From: Candidatus Sulfotelmatobacter sp. | Lineage (GTDB): Bacteria; Acidobacteriota; Terriglobia; Terriglobales; Acidobacteriaceae | Assembly (NCBI GenBank): GCA_030041475.1 | Contig: JASHNU010000073.1 | Location: 62,001 to 126,000 of the forward strand | Reading direction: 5' to 3' | Length of the DNA: 64,000 nucleotides | In this document: piece after piece, positions 25,425-35,113 of the stretch | Position numbering within the stretch: position 1 is the first letter of the stretch | Layout of the letters: every line of letters starts with the position of its first letter | The notes under the pieces: generated by a model | What the model was told of the DNA's origin: nothing | Seen by the model: only the letters and a program-made list of their open reading frames with translations | Databases searched by the model: none | Program-made: the position numbers and the translations under genes

Positions 25425-27014
25425 TTAGTGTACCGCCATTCCACCGCCCGGTTTCCCTTTTTTGACTAGGAAAACCATTGGCACCATCAAGAGGATGGCC
25501 ACACCCAGAAACCAGAAGCAATCGATATATGCCAGCATGGTCGCCTGGCGTTCGACCGTGGCCTGGATGAGCGCGTAGGCCTGCTGCGTCGCATTCGCCG
25601 CACTCGCGCCATGGGCGCGCATGGCACTCGAAGCGCCCTGAATCATCGCGCGCAACGCCGGATTCGTCAAGCTGAGATTGCCGGCCAGATTGGTCAAATG
25701 CAGCTGCGTTCGGCGGTCGAGCATGGTAGTGACGACGGAGATGCCGACGCTGCCGCCGATATTTCGCGCCAAGTTCATCAGGCCTGATGCGGCGTTGTTC
25801 TTCTCGCGCGGCAGGAACGCATACGCGGCCGTATTGATTGGGACAAACAGGAATGCCATTCCCGCGGCCTGAAACACGCGGGCCATGGCCACGGTGTGGA
25901 AGTCGATGTCCAGATCGAATCGCGTCATGTGAAACAAGGACAGCGACAGTACTGTGAGGCCGACAAGAAGCAGCCAGCGCGGAGTGTACCGCGACAGCAA
26001 AAAGCCGACCAGCGGCAGCAGCAGCATGATCGTGAATCCGCCCGGCATCAGAGCAAGACCGGCCCGCTGGGCAGTGTACCCGAGCATGGTCTGCATGAAC
26101 AGCGGCAGCAGCAGCGTGCTGCCGAGCAGGGCGAATCCAAGCATGAACATGAGCAAGTTAGAGATGCCGAAAGTGCGGTCGCGGAACAAGTGCAAATCGA
26201 TGATGGGATCCTTGTGCCGCCACTCCCAGAAGATAACGAATATCAGCGCCACGGCGGAGATCAAGGCGAGCGTCACGATGAAGTTCGATTCGAACCAGTC
26301 GTCGCGCTGACCCTTATCGAGGACAATCTGCAGCGTTCCCAGTCCCAGCGCGACAAAACCGAGACCCACATAGTCGACGCTGGTTTCTCTCAGCTTGCGG
26401 CGCTTGAGATACGGCGGGTCCTGCACCAGGCGCGAGGTCAGAAGAATGGAAAGCATTCCGACCGGGATGTTGATGAAGAAAATCCAGCGCCAGGTGAAAT
26501 TGTCGGTGATCCAGCCACCGAGTGTGGGACCGATGGCCGGCGCCGTGACCACCGCGATGCCATACACCGCGAACGCCATGCCGCGCTTGGCCGGGGGAAA
26601 AGTGTCGGCCAGGATGGCCTGCTCGCTGGGTTGCAATCCACCGCCTCCGGCGCCTTGCAGAACGCGGCAGATGATGAGCGTTGCCAGGTTGGGCGCCAGT
26701 CCGCACATAAACGAACTGATGGTGAACAGGGCCACGCAGCCCATGTAGAAATTTTTGCGGCCGACAATGGATGAAAGCCAGCCGCTGAGCGGAAGAACAA
26801 TTGCGTTCGAGACCAGATAAGAAGTCAGGACCCAGGTGCTTTCGTCCTGCCCTGCAGAAAGGCTGCCAGCGATGTGCGGCAGCGCTACGTTGGCGATGGA
26901 AGTGTCGAGCACCTCCATGAACGTGGCCAGCGTCACGGTGACGGCGATGATCCACGGGTTGACCGCGGGACGCCAGGCTGCGGCCTGATCGAACGTGGCG
27001 GTGGTACTGCTCAT
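25425..27014 (-). CDS. emrB: EmrB-type DHA2 major facilitator drug efflux pump
   Basis: 529 residues with about 14 transmembrane helices. Motif C-like ALPHIAGSLSAGQDESTW and motif A-like GWLSSIVGRKNFYMG, plus FPPAKRGMAFAVYGIAVVTAP AIGP, are characteristic of the DHA2/EmrB family. It exports hydrophobic toxic compounds in exchange for protons. It works with EmrA and TolC encoded upstream; the start overlaps the emrA stop by 4 nt. No local TetR/MarR regulator is present. Confidence 0.92.
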   Translation of the reverse strand: MSSTTATFDQAAAWRPAVNPWIIAVTVTLATFMEVLDTSIANVALPHIAGSLSAGQDESTWVLTSYLVSNAIVLPLSGWLSSIVGRKNFYMGCVALFTISSFMCGLAPNLATLIICRVLQGAGGGGLQPSEQAILADTFPPAKRGMAFAVYGIAVVTAPAIGPTLGGWITDNFTWRWIFFINIPVGMLSILLTSRLVQDPPYLKRRKLRETSVDYVGLGFVALGLGTLQIVLDKGQRDDWFESNFIVTLALISAVALIFVIFWEWRHKDPIIDLHLFRDRTFGISNLLMFMLGFALLGSTLLLPLFMQTMLGYTAQRAGLALMPGGFTIMLLLPLVGFLLSRYTPRWLLLVGLTVLSLSLFHMTRFDLDIDFHTVAMARVFQAAGMAFLFVPINTAAYAFLPREKNNAASGLMNLARNIGGSVGISVVTTMLDRRTQLHLTNLAGNLSLTNPALRAMIQGASSAMRAHGASAANATQQAYALIQATVERQATMLAYIDCFWFLGVAILLMVPMVFLVKKGKPGGGMAVH

Positions 27015-28282
27015 CGGCGAATCCAGACCTTGGGCTCAACCGACATGCCCGGGCGCAACTGGTGATCGTTGTTCGAACCGGGATCGAGCACGATCTTAAC
27101 CGGGATGCGCTGGACAACCTTCACGTAGTTCCCCGTCGCATTTTCCGGCGGCAACAGGCTGAAGCGTGCGCCGCTGGCCCCGGCAACACTGTCCACTTTA
27201 CCGTGATAGGTCCGGCCATTGGCGTCAACTTCGATGTCGACAGGTTGGCCGACCTTCATGTTGCGAAGTTGAGTCTCCTTGTAGTTGGCCGTTATCCATA
27301 CTTCATCGAGATTGATGACTTTCATCAACTCCTGGCCGGGGCTCACGTTCTGCCCGACTTCTACCGTGCGATTGCTGACGATGCCGTTCACCGGCGCGAC
27401 GACCTTCGTATACTGCAAATTCAGTTGCGCTTGATCGAGGTCCGCCTTTTTTTGCTGCGCCTCGGCCAGAGCCGCATCTGCGCGGGCGCGTGTGATCTGC
27501 ACTTGCTTCGGCGCGGTATTGGCGTAACGCCAGTTCGCCTCGGCTTGAACGAGCCTGCCCTGCGCCTGCGTGACCTGCTGTTGCGCGGCATCGGCACTGG
27601 CTCGGGCCGCTTCCACAGTCGCGGCGCTGGCTTTGGCCGCAGCCACGGCCTGGTCATACTGCTGTTGCGAAATCTCCTGCTTGTCGACCAGTTGCTTGTA
27701 GCGCACCAGATCGTTTTGCGCCTTCACGTTGTTGGCTTCTGCTTCCTGCAATTGAGCTTTGGCGGCCTCAAATTGCTGTAGCGCGACCTGGATTCCTGCG
27801 CGTGCGCTGGTCACGTCAGCCTGGGTAACGGACACCTGACTGCTCGTGTTGACGTCAGTGACGGGAACGCTTACGCCGGCGGCCTCGGCTGCGGCACGCG
27901 CATCCTGATAGTCCGCTTTGGCGCGATCGTAGGCGACTTGATAATCCGTAGGATCAATTTCAACCAGCACCGTTCCGGCCTGCACGTATTGATTGTCGTC
28001 GACGTTGAGTTTGATCACGTGGCCAGTAATGCGGGCGCTGACGGAGTTGACGTGGCCGTCGACCTGTGCGTCATCGGTCGACTCGTAACTGGTCACATAG
28101 CGAATGACAAGAATTCCGACGACGAGTAGAACGACAATACCGATCGTCAGCCCGATGCGGAAGCCGGAACTGCCGGTTCGCGACGGACGGGTGTGAAAGT
28201 CTTTCTCCGTCGACGGCAGGGGTTTGGATACGGGCTCAGGGCCCGTGGATTCGACAGGCGGAACTTGAGCGGATTGTGCCAT
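27011..28282 (-). CDS. emrA: EmrA/HlyD-family membrane fusion protein
   Basis: 423 residues: a Pro-rich cytoplasmic tail, one transmembrane helix (GLTIGIVVLLVVGILVI, about 47-63), a lipoyl-like half-motif YESTDDAQVDGHVNSVSARI, a long alpha-hairpin rich in Ala and Gln (about 130-270) and a second lipoyl half with VVAPVNGIVSNRTVEVGQNV. It bridges EmrB and the outer-membrane channel. 3 bp separate it from tolC. Confidence 0.92.
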   Translation of the reverse strand: MAQSAQVPPVESTGPEPVSKPLPSTEKDFHTRPSRTGSSGFRIGLTIGIVVLLVVGILVIRYVTSYESTDDAQVDGHVNSVSARITGHVIKLNVDDNQYVQAGTVLVEIDPTDYQVAYDRAKADYQDARAAAEAAGVSVPVTDVNTSSQVSVTQADVTSARAGIQVALQQFEAAKAQLQEAEANNVKAQNDLVRYKQLVDKQEISQQQYDQAVAAAKASAATVEAARASADAAQQQVTQAQGRLVQAEANWRYANTAPKQVQITRARADAALAEAQQKKADLDQAQLNLQYTKVVAPVNGIVSNRTVEVGQNVSPGQELMKVINLDEVWITANYKETQLRNMKVGQPVDIEVDANGRTYHGKVDSVAGASGARFSLLPPENATGNYVKVVQRIPVKIVLDPGSNNDHQLRPGMSVEPKVWIRR

Positions 28283-28285
28283 AGG

Positions 28286-29755
28286 CTAATGACTGCCTTT
28301 CAGATATCGCTTCACGCCTTCCTCGGCGTCGCCGATGGCGTGAGCGAGTTCCACTTTCGCCAGATTGTGGGCGTACAGACTCTGAATGTAACTTTCATGA
28401 GCGCTGGCCAGGGCTTCCTGAGCCTGCACGACTTCGAGATTATCGGTTACACCGGCGGTAAAACGATCCTGCGATTGCGCCAGCGCTTGCTCCGCCAGAT
28501 CCACGGAACTGCGCGCGACTTCCACTTGCTCGGCGGCGGCATTCAGATCGAGCACCGCCGTACGAACCTCGTAGTCGATGCGGCCGCGCAGGTCGGCCAG
28601 TTGAGCACGCGTCTGTTTCAATTGGCTATCCGCTTCCAGCACATCGCTGTGGACTTTGTTGCCCGCAAAAATTGGGATGTTCAGCCCTCCGGCAACCTGC
28701 CATGTTCCGTTCGACTGGCTGGGCGTTACGCCGATGTCTCCCAGATTGGCGGTCAAATCGAGCGAGGGATAGCGACCCGCCGCTGCCGCCCGCCGCGACA
28801 ACTCAGCCGCCTGGACCTGCGCCAGCGCTGCCTGATAGTCGGCGCGGGCACTATAGGCCCGTTGCAGATACGTCTCAACAGGAAGAGCAGTCAGAGCCTG
28901 GTACGGTGCCTTCTCGGTAAGGACAAATTCCTGCCCCAGTGGCAAACCGATGATGCGTCCCACAGTCAGTTTCTGCTTCGCCAAATCGTTGCGGGCAACG
29001 ATGAGCTGCTGCTGCCGTGTCTGCAGTTCAACCTGAGAACGCAAAGTGTCAATCGCAGGGCTCAGTCCAGCCTTCTGCTGATCGACCGCCTTGTCGTAGA
29101 GAGCTTGGGCGCTCTTCACCTGCGCCTCGGCTGTTTCCACGCGCGCGCCCGCGGCGATGGCTTGCAGATACGAGTTGCCCACAGCAAGAACGACGGTTTC
29201 CCGTGCATCCTTGTAAGTGAACTGCGCCGCCCTCAGGCTGGCCGACGCCGCTTGTTCCTTCTCAAAATCCTTGAAGTTGAAAATGGACTGATTCAAGTTC
29301 GCGCGCGCATCGAAATAGTTGAAGGCCGGAATCACGCGCGGAAAGTGGCTCGTGTTGGAGCCTGGTGGGCTCAGCAGAGGCAACAGCTTGCTGAATCCAA
29401 GAGCTGCCAGGCTCTCAGTCTCCGCATTTTCCAGCAGACGAGCGCTCAGATCCGGCAACAGTGCGCTGAGTTCCTTCCATCTCTCACCCCGCGCCGTCTC
29501 CGTCTGATCGGCGGCCAAGAGCAGACCCAGGTTGTTACGCAACCCCCGATCGATCGCGTCTTTGAAATCGATCTGCAACACCTCTGCGGTAGCTTGGCCT
29601 TCAGGTGCGCTGCCCTGAAATTGGGCAGGAAGGTTAACGATCGGAGCTGACGACGAAGGCCCGGCTGCGGTTTGGGCGAGCAGCGCCGGGCTGGCGAACA
29701 GGGCGCAGATCAGGACAGGAAGTAAGGCTGAAAAAGCCTTCAATGAATGTTGCAT
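28286..29755 (-). CDS. tolC: TolC-family outer-membrane efflux protein
   Basis: 489 residues with a signal peptide (1-28, ending LLAQ) and two long coiled-coil halves (about 80-290 and 300-470) in the pattern of outer-membrane efflux proteins: QTETARGERWKELSALLPDL in the first half, AAEQVEVARSSVDLAEQALA in the second. It forms the exit duct for EmrAB. It is the first gene of the four-gene minus-strand operon; the promoter must lie in 29756-30001. Confidence 0.9.
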   Translation of the reverse strand: MQHSLKAFSALLPVLICALFASPALLAQTAAGPSSSAPIVNLPAQFQGSAPEGQATAEVLQIDFKDAIDRGLRNNLGLLLAADQTETARGERWKELSALLPDLSARLLENAETESLAALGFSKLLPLLSPPGSNTSHFPRVIPAFNYFDARANLNQSIFNFKDFEKEQAASASLRAAQFTYKDARETVVLAVGNSYLQAIAAGARVETAEAQVKSAQALYDKAVDQQKAGLSPAIDTLRSQVELQTRQQQLIVARNDLAKQKLTVGRIIGLPLGQEFVLTEKAPYQALTALPVETYLQRAYSARADYQAALAQVQAAELSRRAAAAGRYPSLDLTANLGDIGVTPSQSNGTWQVAGGLNIPIFAGNKVHSDVLEADSQLKQTRAQLADLRGRIDYEVRTAVLDLNAAAEQVEVARSSVDLAEQALAQSQDRFTAGVTDNLEVVQAQEALASAHESYIQSLYAHNLAKVELAHAIGDAEEGVKRYLKGSH

Positions 29756-30001
29756 CCGAGACCGTAGAGACCCCGCCGGACTGGTTCAGCGGCAGAAAGT
29801 CCTTTCTTGCTTATAGCATAACTTCCGAGATTGGATTCCTCGGCGACGATTAGCGATGCAAAACGATTGCGTCGCGGTACCTTGGAGCCGGCCCCTCAGA
29901 GTCGCCCGGGGAAAAGTGTCTCGTTCCGGGGCACCCAAAGTGCAGCCCCTTCGGTACTTTGCCGGGTACAAACCGGCGCCATTAAGCTGGTTTGGGTAGC
30001 T

Positions 30002-30331
30002 ATGCGCAGGTACGCCTCATTCTTGCTCGCAATAGTGGTGCCACTGACCGGGGTCACGCTGGCGCAACACAGTCCTGACTCGGAAAGTGTGCGTAAGGTC
30101 ATTACACGAGTCGCGCCCAGCTATCCCGAACTTGCGAAGCGTATGCACATTGAGGGTTCAGTCAAGATTGAGGCTATGGTGCGGCCGAACGGCACAGTCC
30201 GCACCACCCGCGTCATCGGCGGCAATCCCGTGTTGGTCGAGGCTGCATCCAATGCCGTGAGCAAGTGGAAGTTCGAGCCTGCTCCGAATGAGACCATGGA
30301 GGTTGTCCAGCTCACATTTGTGACGCAATGA
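30002..30331 (+). CDS. Secreted TonB C-terminal-domain protein
   Basis: About 109 residues. The ATG at 30002 is chosen because it begins a signal peptide (RRYASFLLAIVVPLTGVTLA), although the frame extends 57 codons upstream. The rest is a TonB-C-type fold: VAPSYPELAKRMHIEGSVKI, AMVRPNGTVRTTRVIGGNPV and VSKWKFEPAPNE. There is no ExbB-interacting transmembrane anchor beyond the signal peptide, no Pro-rich linker, so it is not a full TonB. Such orphan domains are frequent in Acidobacteria; partner unknown. Confidence 0.75.
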   Translation: MRRYASFLLAIVVPLTGVTLAQHSPDSESVRKVITRVAPSYPELAKRMHIEGSVKIEAMVRPNGTVRTTRVIGGNPVLVEAASNAVSKWKFEPAPNETMEVVQLTFVTQ

Positions 30332-30410
30332 ACTTTGCAAGTACGTGTTCCGATGAAAGAGGTTCGACCTTAACTCTGAGATCGCCCGCGGGTCTTGGGA
30401 TTCTGCCATC

Positions 30411-30782
30411 ATGTCATTCCAGCCAGGAAAAGCCCTCTATCGTGGGAAGGAGCGCCCCCATCGCCGTTATCCGCGATTTCAATGCGACTTTCCGGTCATC
30501 GTGTCATTGTTCTCCGGAGAAGCGCACAGGCGCTTCGACGGCCGATGCAAAGACCTTTCGGCGGCAGGAATCGGCATTTTGATCGCAGAGGAGATTTTGC
30601 TGGGCGAAGTGGCGTCGCTCGTCTTCTCTCTTTCTGACCAACCCGAGTCATGGACCGTACGGGCTGTACTTCGGCACCGCCGGGGATATCACTACGGATT
30701 TGAATTCCTCTCCCTCACGCCTCCACAGAGCGAAACGCTGGCGAACTTTCTTCCTCGCCTGAAGCGGGCTGACTCTGACTGA
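30411..30782 (+). CDS. Single-domain PilZ protein
   Basis: 123 residues. The c-di-GMP binding elements of PilZ are visible: the RRYPRFQC loop (RxxxR form) and DLSAAGIGILIAEEI (D/NxSxxG form) about 30 residues later. It likely binds cyclic di-GMP and acts as a small adaptor. The next gene encodes a second PilZ protein, and both lie downstream of the TonB C-terminal-domain gene. Confidence 0.82.
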   Translation: MSFQPGKALYRGKERPHRRYPRFQCDFPVIVSLFSGEAHRRFDGRCKDLSAAGIGILIAEEILLGEVASLVFSLSDQPESWTVRAVLRHRRGYHYGFEFLSLTPPQSETLANFLPRLKRADSD

Positions 30783-30916
30783 GAGCGAGAGACAGCCCGC
30801 ATCGTGATTCAGAAAAGATCGCGTATCCGAAAATAAGTGACTTAGGTCATCTTGATACGCGGTGACCCAGGGTAGAAGCTTAACGGGAGCCCGCAAGGAG
30901 CAGAAGTAGCATTTCC

Positions 30917-31561
30917 ATGAGTGCTGCCACAGGAACTGATTGGACTCGAATACTCTCCGACCCGGACCTGGTTCGGCACGTCGGTAAGCTCCTCCAGGCT
31001 TATCGCGAAGCGCCCGTAGAGAAGCGCGAAGAGGCCCTGCTCGCGGCCATGCGCCAGATCAAGACGGCCTCGGCTGGCGAGGCCAAGGCTGCTGGCCAAC
31101 CAGAAGCAGCGGCAGCGCCGCAACCGATTCCAACTCCTGCTTCCGCGACGCCTCCCTTTGAGCCCGATCTATTCACTCCAAACTTTGGCAGCGACCGTCG
31201 GCGCCATCCGCGCATCAAGTGCTTTGTCGCCGTCGAACTGCGCGTTGAGGACGATCCCGCGCCGATCTGGGGCAATCTGTCGAACACCAGCGTGGGTGGA
31301 TGTCTGGTCGAAACCGCCACTCCCGTTAAGCCCGGAGCCAAGGTAGATATCGGCCTTTGGGTACCGAATGGCAAGATCTGGGTTAAGGGATTCGCCCTAA
31401 GTGGAAAAGTTACCCGCAGCGGGCCCGCAACTGGCGTTCGCGTTCGTTTCGATAGCATGCAACCGGCCGAGCGCGACAGCTTGCGCCAATTCCTTAAGTT
31501 CGTACAGGACACTACGCGGGCATCCCACAGCGAAGACAGCTATTTGCAGCTTCTGAAGTAA
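30917..31561 (+). CDS. PilZ protein with an N-terminal helical module
   Basis: 214 residues. Residues 15-50 form an amphipathic stretch (DLVRHVGKLLQAYREAPVEK followed by REEALLAAMRQIK) that resembles the N-terminus of the zinc-ribbon/Sel1 protein at 46282. An Ala/Pro-rich linker (55-85) leads to a PilZ domain with DRRRHPRIKCFV (RxxxR) and NLSNTSVGGCLV (NxSxxG). It probably binds c-di-GMP. Start ATG at 30917, 134 bp after the first PilZ gene. Confidence 0.83.
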   Translation: MSAATGTDWTRILSDPDLVRHVGKLLQAYREAPVEKREEALLAAMRQIKTASAGEAKAAGQPEAAAAPQPIPTPASATPPFEPDLFTPNFGSDRRRHPRIKCFVAVELRVEDDPAPIWGNLSNTSVGGCLVETATPVKPGAKVDIGLWVPNGKIWVKGFALSGKVTRSGPATGVRVRFDSMQPAERDSLRQFLKFVQDTTRASHSEDSYLQLLK

Positions 31562-31720
31562 AGTCCTCGTTTTTCACCACACTTTTTTTCATTTCGCCTC
31601 AATCCACGCCTCTGCGGAAATTGGTACACTTTCTCACCGAAACCTTTATCTAGAATGAGACTCTAACTCCCTATGGAGAAATTCGGCGAGTAGAAGGCCG
31701 GGCTGGAGGAGCGAAATTCG

Positions 31721-33799
31721 ATGGTCGCCAGTGAACAAGTCTTAGCAACGGGAAAACAGCTGGACACGCTGTGCATCAACACGATTCGGACCCTGGCCAT
31801 TGATGCTGTACAGCAGGCCAACTCCGGCCATCCCGGCGCGCCCATGGGCCTTGCTCCGGTGGTGTATTGCCTATGGCAGGATTTTCTACGCTACGATCCC
31901 GCCGATCCCACCTGGCTTAACCGCGACCGCTTCGTCCTGTCGAACGGGCACGCCTCCATGCTGCTCTACGCTATGCTGAATCTGGCGGAGGTGCGCCAAG
32001 TCGGCGAGGATGGCCGAGTAACGAAGGACCTCGCGGTCCCCATAGAAGAGATCAAGCGCTTCCGCCAACTCGGAAGCCGCACACCGGGGCATCCCGAATC
32101 GCATCTGACCACTGGAGTGGAAACGACGACCGGGCCACTCGGGCAAGGCGTCGGCAACAGCCTAGGCATCGCGATCGCCGGCAAATGGCTGGCGTCAAAC
32201 TTCAATCGCCCGGGCCTTGAGATTTTTGATTACAACGTCTACGCGCTTTGCAGCGATGGCGATCTGATGGAAGGCATTGGCGGCGAGGCCGCTTCCCTGG
32301 CCGGACATCTTCACCTTTCGAATCTCTGCTGGATCTACGACAACAACCACGTCACGCTCGACGGCCCGGCCGCGTGGTCGTTCACTGAAGATGTGGCTAC
32401 CCGCTTTATCGGCTACGGATGGAACGTGACGCGCGTGGCCGATGCCAACGACCTGGAGATGCTGGCTCGCGCCTTTGAGGTCTTCCAGAAAACTTCCGAC
32501 CGGCCGACACTAATCATCGTCGACAGCCACATCGGCTACGGTTCGCCGCACAAGCAGGACACCAACGCCGCCCACGGCGAGCCTTTGGGTGAAGAGGAAG
32601 TGCGGCTGGTCAAGAAATTCTACGGCTGGCCCGAAGACGCGAAGTTTCTGGTTCCGGATGGAGTCCGCGAAAACTTCCGCGATGGCCTTGGCAAGCGTGG
32701 CCGCGATCTGCACGCGCAGTGGTCCGAAGGCTTCGCGGAATATTCCGAGAAATATCCTGAGTTAGCGGAGCGTTTACGGTTGATGCAACACCGCGATTTG
32801 CCAGCCGGCTGGGACAAAAATCTCCCCACGTTTCCCGCCGACGCGAAGGGCGTCGCGACGCGCGAAAGCGGTGGGAAGGTGCTCAATGCGCTCGCACAGA
32901 ACATTCCCTGGCTCATGGGTGGATCGGCCGATCTGGCAACTTCTAACAAAACCAACCTGAAATTTGAAGGCGCTGGAGATTTCGAAGCCGGCAGTTACGG
33001 CGGACGCAACCTTCACTTTGGCGTACGCGAGCACGTCATGGGCGCGAGCGTGAACGGTCTGGTGGTTTCGGGCATTCGTGCCTTTGGCGCAACGTTCTTC
33101 AACTTCAGCGATTACATGCGCGCCAGCATCCGGTTGTCGGCGCTCATGGAGATTCCGTCCGTCTTTGTGTTCACCCATGATTCGATCGGCGTGGGCGAGG
33201 ACGGCCCTACGCATCAACCGATTGAGCAACTGGCATCCCTGCGCGCCATGCCGAATCTCATTGTTCTTCGCCCCGGTGACGCCAACGAAGTCGTTGAAGC
33301 ATGGAAGGTGATTGCGCAACTCAAGCATTCGCCCGCCGCACTGGTACTGACGCGGCAAAATGTACCGACGCTGGATCGCACGAAATACGCCTCTGCATCC
33401 GGGCTGACGAAGGGAGCGTACGTGCTCGCCGACGCGGCCGACGGCAAACCTGAGGTGATTCTGATGGCGACGGGCAGCGAGCTATCGCTGTGCGTGGACG
33501 CTTACGAAAAATTGAAAACCGAAGGAATCCGCGCGCGCGTGGTCAGCATGCCTTCGTGGGAGATTTTCGAACAACAGAATGAAGCTTACCGGGAGAGCGT
33601 TCTGCCCTCCAGCGTCACGGCGCGCGTATCCGTCGAAATGGCCGCGACGTTAGGATGGGATCGCTATGTCGGACCGAAAGGTCGAGAGATCGGGATGCAT
33701 AGTTTTGGAGCGTCGGCTCCGTTGAAAGATCTGTTGAAGAATTTCGGATTCACCGTGGAAGCTGTGGTTGCTGAAGCGCATAAGGCAATCGGCCGCTAG
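31721..33799 (+). CDS. tkt: Transketolase
   Basis: 692 residues, full length. Thiamine-diphosphate enzyme motifs: SGHPGAPMGLAPVVYCLW, CSDGDLMEGIGGEAASLAGH with the GDG motif, and the Pyr-domain FTHDSIGVGEDGPTHQPIEQ. It moves two-carbon units in the non-oxidative pentose phosphate pathway. It opens a seven-gene run (transketolase, transaldolase, isomerase, 6PG dehydrogenase, G6P dehydrogenase, glucokinase, lactonase), all on the plus strand. ATG at 31721 with GGAGGAG upstream. Confidence 0.96.
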   Translation: MVASEQVLATGKQLDTLCINTIRTLAIDAVQQANSGHPGAPMGLAPVVYCLWQDFLRYDPADPTWLNRDRFVLSNGHASMLLYAMLNLAEVRQVGEDGRVTKDLAVPIEEIKRFRQLGSRTPGHPESHLTTGVETTTGPLGQGVGNSLGIAIAGKWLASNFNRPGLEIFDYNVYALCSDGDLMEGIGGEAASLAGHLHLSNLCWIYDNNHVTLDGPAAWSFTEDVATRFIGYGWNVTRVADANDLEMLARAFEVFQKTSDRPTLIIVDSHIGYGSPHKQDTNAAHGEPLGEEEVRLVKKFYGWPEDAKFLVPDGVRENFRDGLGKRGRDLHAQWSEGFAEYSEKYPELAERLRLMQHRDLPAGWDKNLPTFPADAKGVATRESGGKVLNALAQNIPWLMGGSADLATSNKTNLKFEGAGDFEAGSYGGRNLHFGVREHVMGASVNGLVVSGIRAFGATFFNFSDYMRASIRLSALMEIPSVFVFTHDSIGVGEDGPTHQPIEQLASLRAMPNLIVLRPGDANEVVEAWKVIAQLKHSPAALVLTRQNVPTLDRTKYASASGLTKGAYVLADAADGKPEVILMATGSELSLCVDAYEKLKTEGIRARVVSMPSWEIFEQQNEAYRESVLPSSVTARVSVEMAATLGWDRYVGPKGREIGMHSFGASAPLKDLLKNFGFTVEAVVAEAHKAIGR

Positions 33800-33866
33800 A
33801 AAACATCTTGCTCGTGATTCGCATCAGCTCTTTGATCCTGATCATCAAACCGTAGTGGAGGACATC

Positions 33867-35051
33867 ATGCAACCAACGGGAGTAATCGAAAACGCAAGAA
33901 CCACAAAGAATCCGCTCATGGAACTCCTCGACCACGGCCAGTCGATGTGGCTCGACTACATTCGCCGTGACTTGTTCACCACCGGAAAACTGAAGCAAAT
34001 GATTCACGACGACGGCTTGCGGGGAATGACGTCGAATCCGTCGATTTTCGAGAAGGCGGTCGCCGAGAGCTCGCTCTATGAAGAGATGCTGACGTCGCTG
34101 GCTTCGCGCGCCGATCTCGACACCACTGCCCGCTACGAACAGATCGCCATTCGCGATATTCAGGATGCAGCCGATACGCTGCGGCCCGTCTATGACCAAT
34201 CGAATTTCCGCGACGGCTACGTCAGCCTCGAGGTCTCTCCCTATCTGGCGCGCAAAACCCAAGAAACGATCGATGAGGCCCGGCGGCTTTGGAAAACCGT
34301 CCGCCGTGACAACGTCATGATCAAGGTTCCGGGCACGGCGGAGGGATTGCCGGCTATCCGGCAGTTGATCGGCGAGGGCATCAATATCAACGTGACGCTC
34401 TTGTTCGCGCAGGAAGTCTACGAAAAGGTTGCCGAAGCTTACATCGCCGGTCTCGAGGATTTATCGGCCCGCGGCGGCAACCTGAAGAAGATGGCGGGCG
34501 TCGCCAGCTTTTTCATCAGCCGCATCGACACTCTGGCGGATTCTCTCCTGGTGGAGAAACTGAAAACCGCATCCGGCCCAAGCCAGGAAGCGCTGTTGAA
34601 AAGCCTGCTGGGCAAGGTCGCGATCGCGAATGGAAAGCTCACCTATCAGCGCTATCTGCGCATCTTTAGTGGTCCGCGGTGGCAGGCTCTGGTCGCCAAG
34701 GGAGCACAGACGCAGCGCGTGCTGTGGGCCAGCACCAGCACAAAGAATCCCAACTATCGCGACGTGGTCTATGTTGAGGAACTGATCGGCCGCGACACCG
34801 TCAACACCATGCCTCCCGCTACGATCGACGCCTTTCGCGACCATGGGCACCTGCGCAATAGCCTGACGGAAGACATCGCTGGCGCGCAGAGAGTGATGGA
34901 CGATCTGGCGAGTGCCGGGATCTCGATCAAGGAAGTCACCGACAAGCTGACCGATGACGGTGTCAGGCTTTTCGCCGATGCATTCGACAAGCTTCTTGCC
35001 GCCGTGGCAAAGAGCACGAAGGCGAAGGGCACCGAGGGAAAGACCGCTTAA
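33867..35051 (+). CDS. tal: Transaldolase (long, phosphoglucose-isomerase-associated type)
   Basis: About 394 residues. The Schiff-base lysine lies in NVMIKVPGTAEGLPAI, and TSNPSIFEKAV is the N-terminal family motif. The ATG at 33867 is preferred: GGAGG sits 6 nt upstream, and the longer frame would overlap the transketolase gene. Transaldolases of this length occur fused to glucose-6-phosphate isomerase in many bacteria; here the isomerase is the next gene, 62 bp downstream. Confidence 0.94.
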   Translation: MQPTGVIENARTTKNPLMELLDHGQSMWLDYIRRDLFTTGKLKQMIHDDGLRGMTSNPSIFEKAVAESSLYEEMLTSLASRADLDTTARYEQIAIRDIQDAADTLRPVYDQSNFRDGYVSLEVSPYLARKTQETIDEARRLWKTVRRDNVMIKVPGTAEGLPAIRQLIGEGININVTLLFAQEVYEKVAEAYIAGLEDLSARGGNLKKMAGVASFFISRIDTLADSLLVEKLKTASGPSQEALLKSLLGKVAIANGKLTYQRYLRIFSGPRWQALVAKGAQTQRVLWASTSTKNPNYRDVVYVEELIGRDTVNTMPPATIDAFRDHGHLRNSLTEDIAGAQRVMDDLASAGISIKEVTDKLTDDGVRLFADAFDKLLAAVAKSTKAKGTEGKTA

Positions 35052-35113
35052 CGCAAGAACCCGCAGTAAGAGGGCCAGCCGTAATTCGGATAGCTGACCG
35101 ACGGAGTCGAGTC

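Noticed and set aside
29880-30000. Possible c-di-GMP (GEMM-type) riboswitch before the TonB-C gene, suggested by CCGGGTACAAACCGG and GGGTAGC words near PilZ genes
   Set aside because: The diagnostic CGCAAAG core and the paired P2 GNRA stem are absent. A covariance-model search would settle it.
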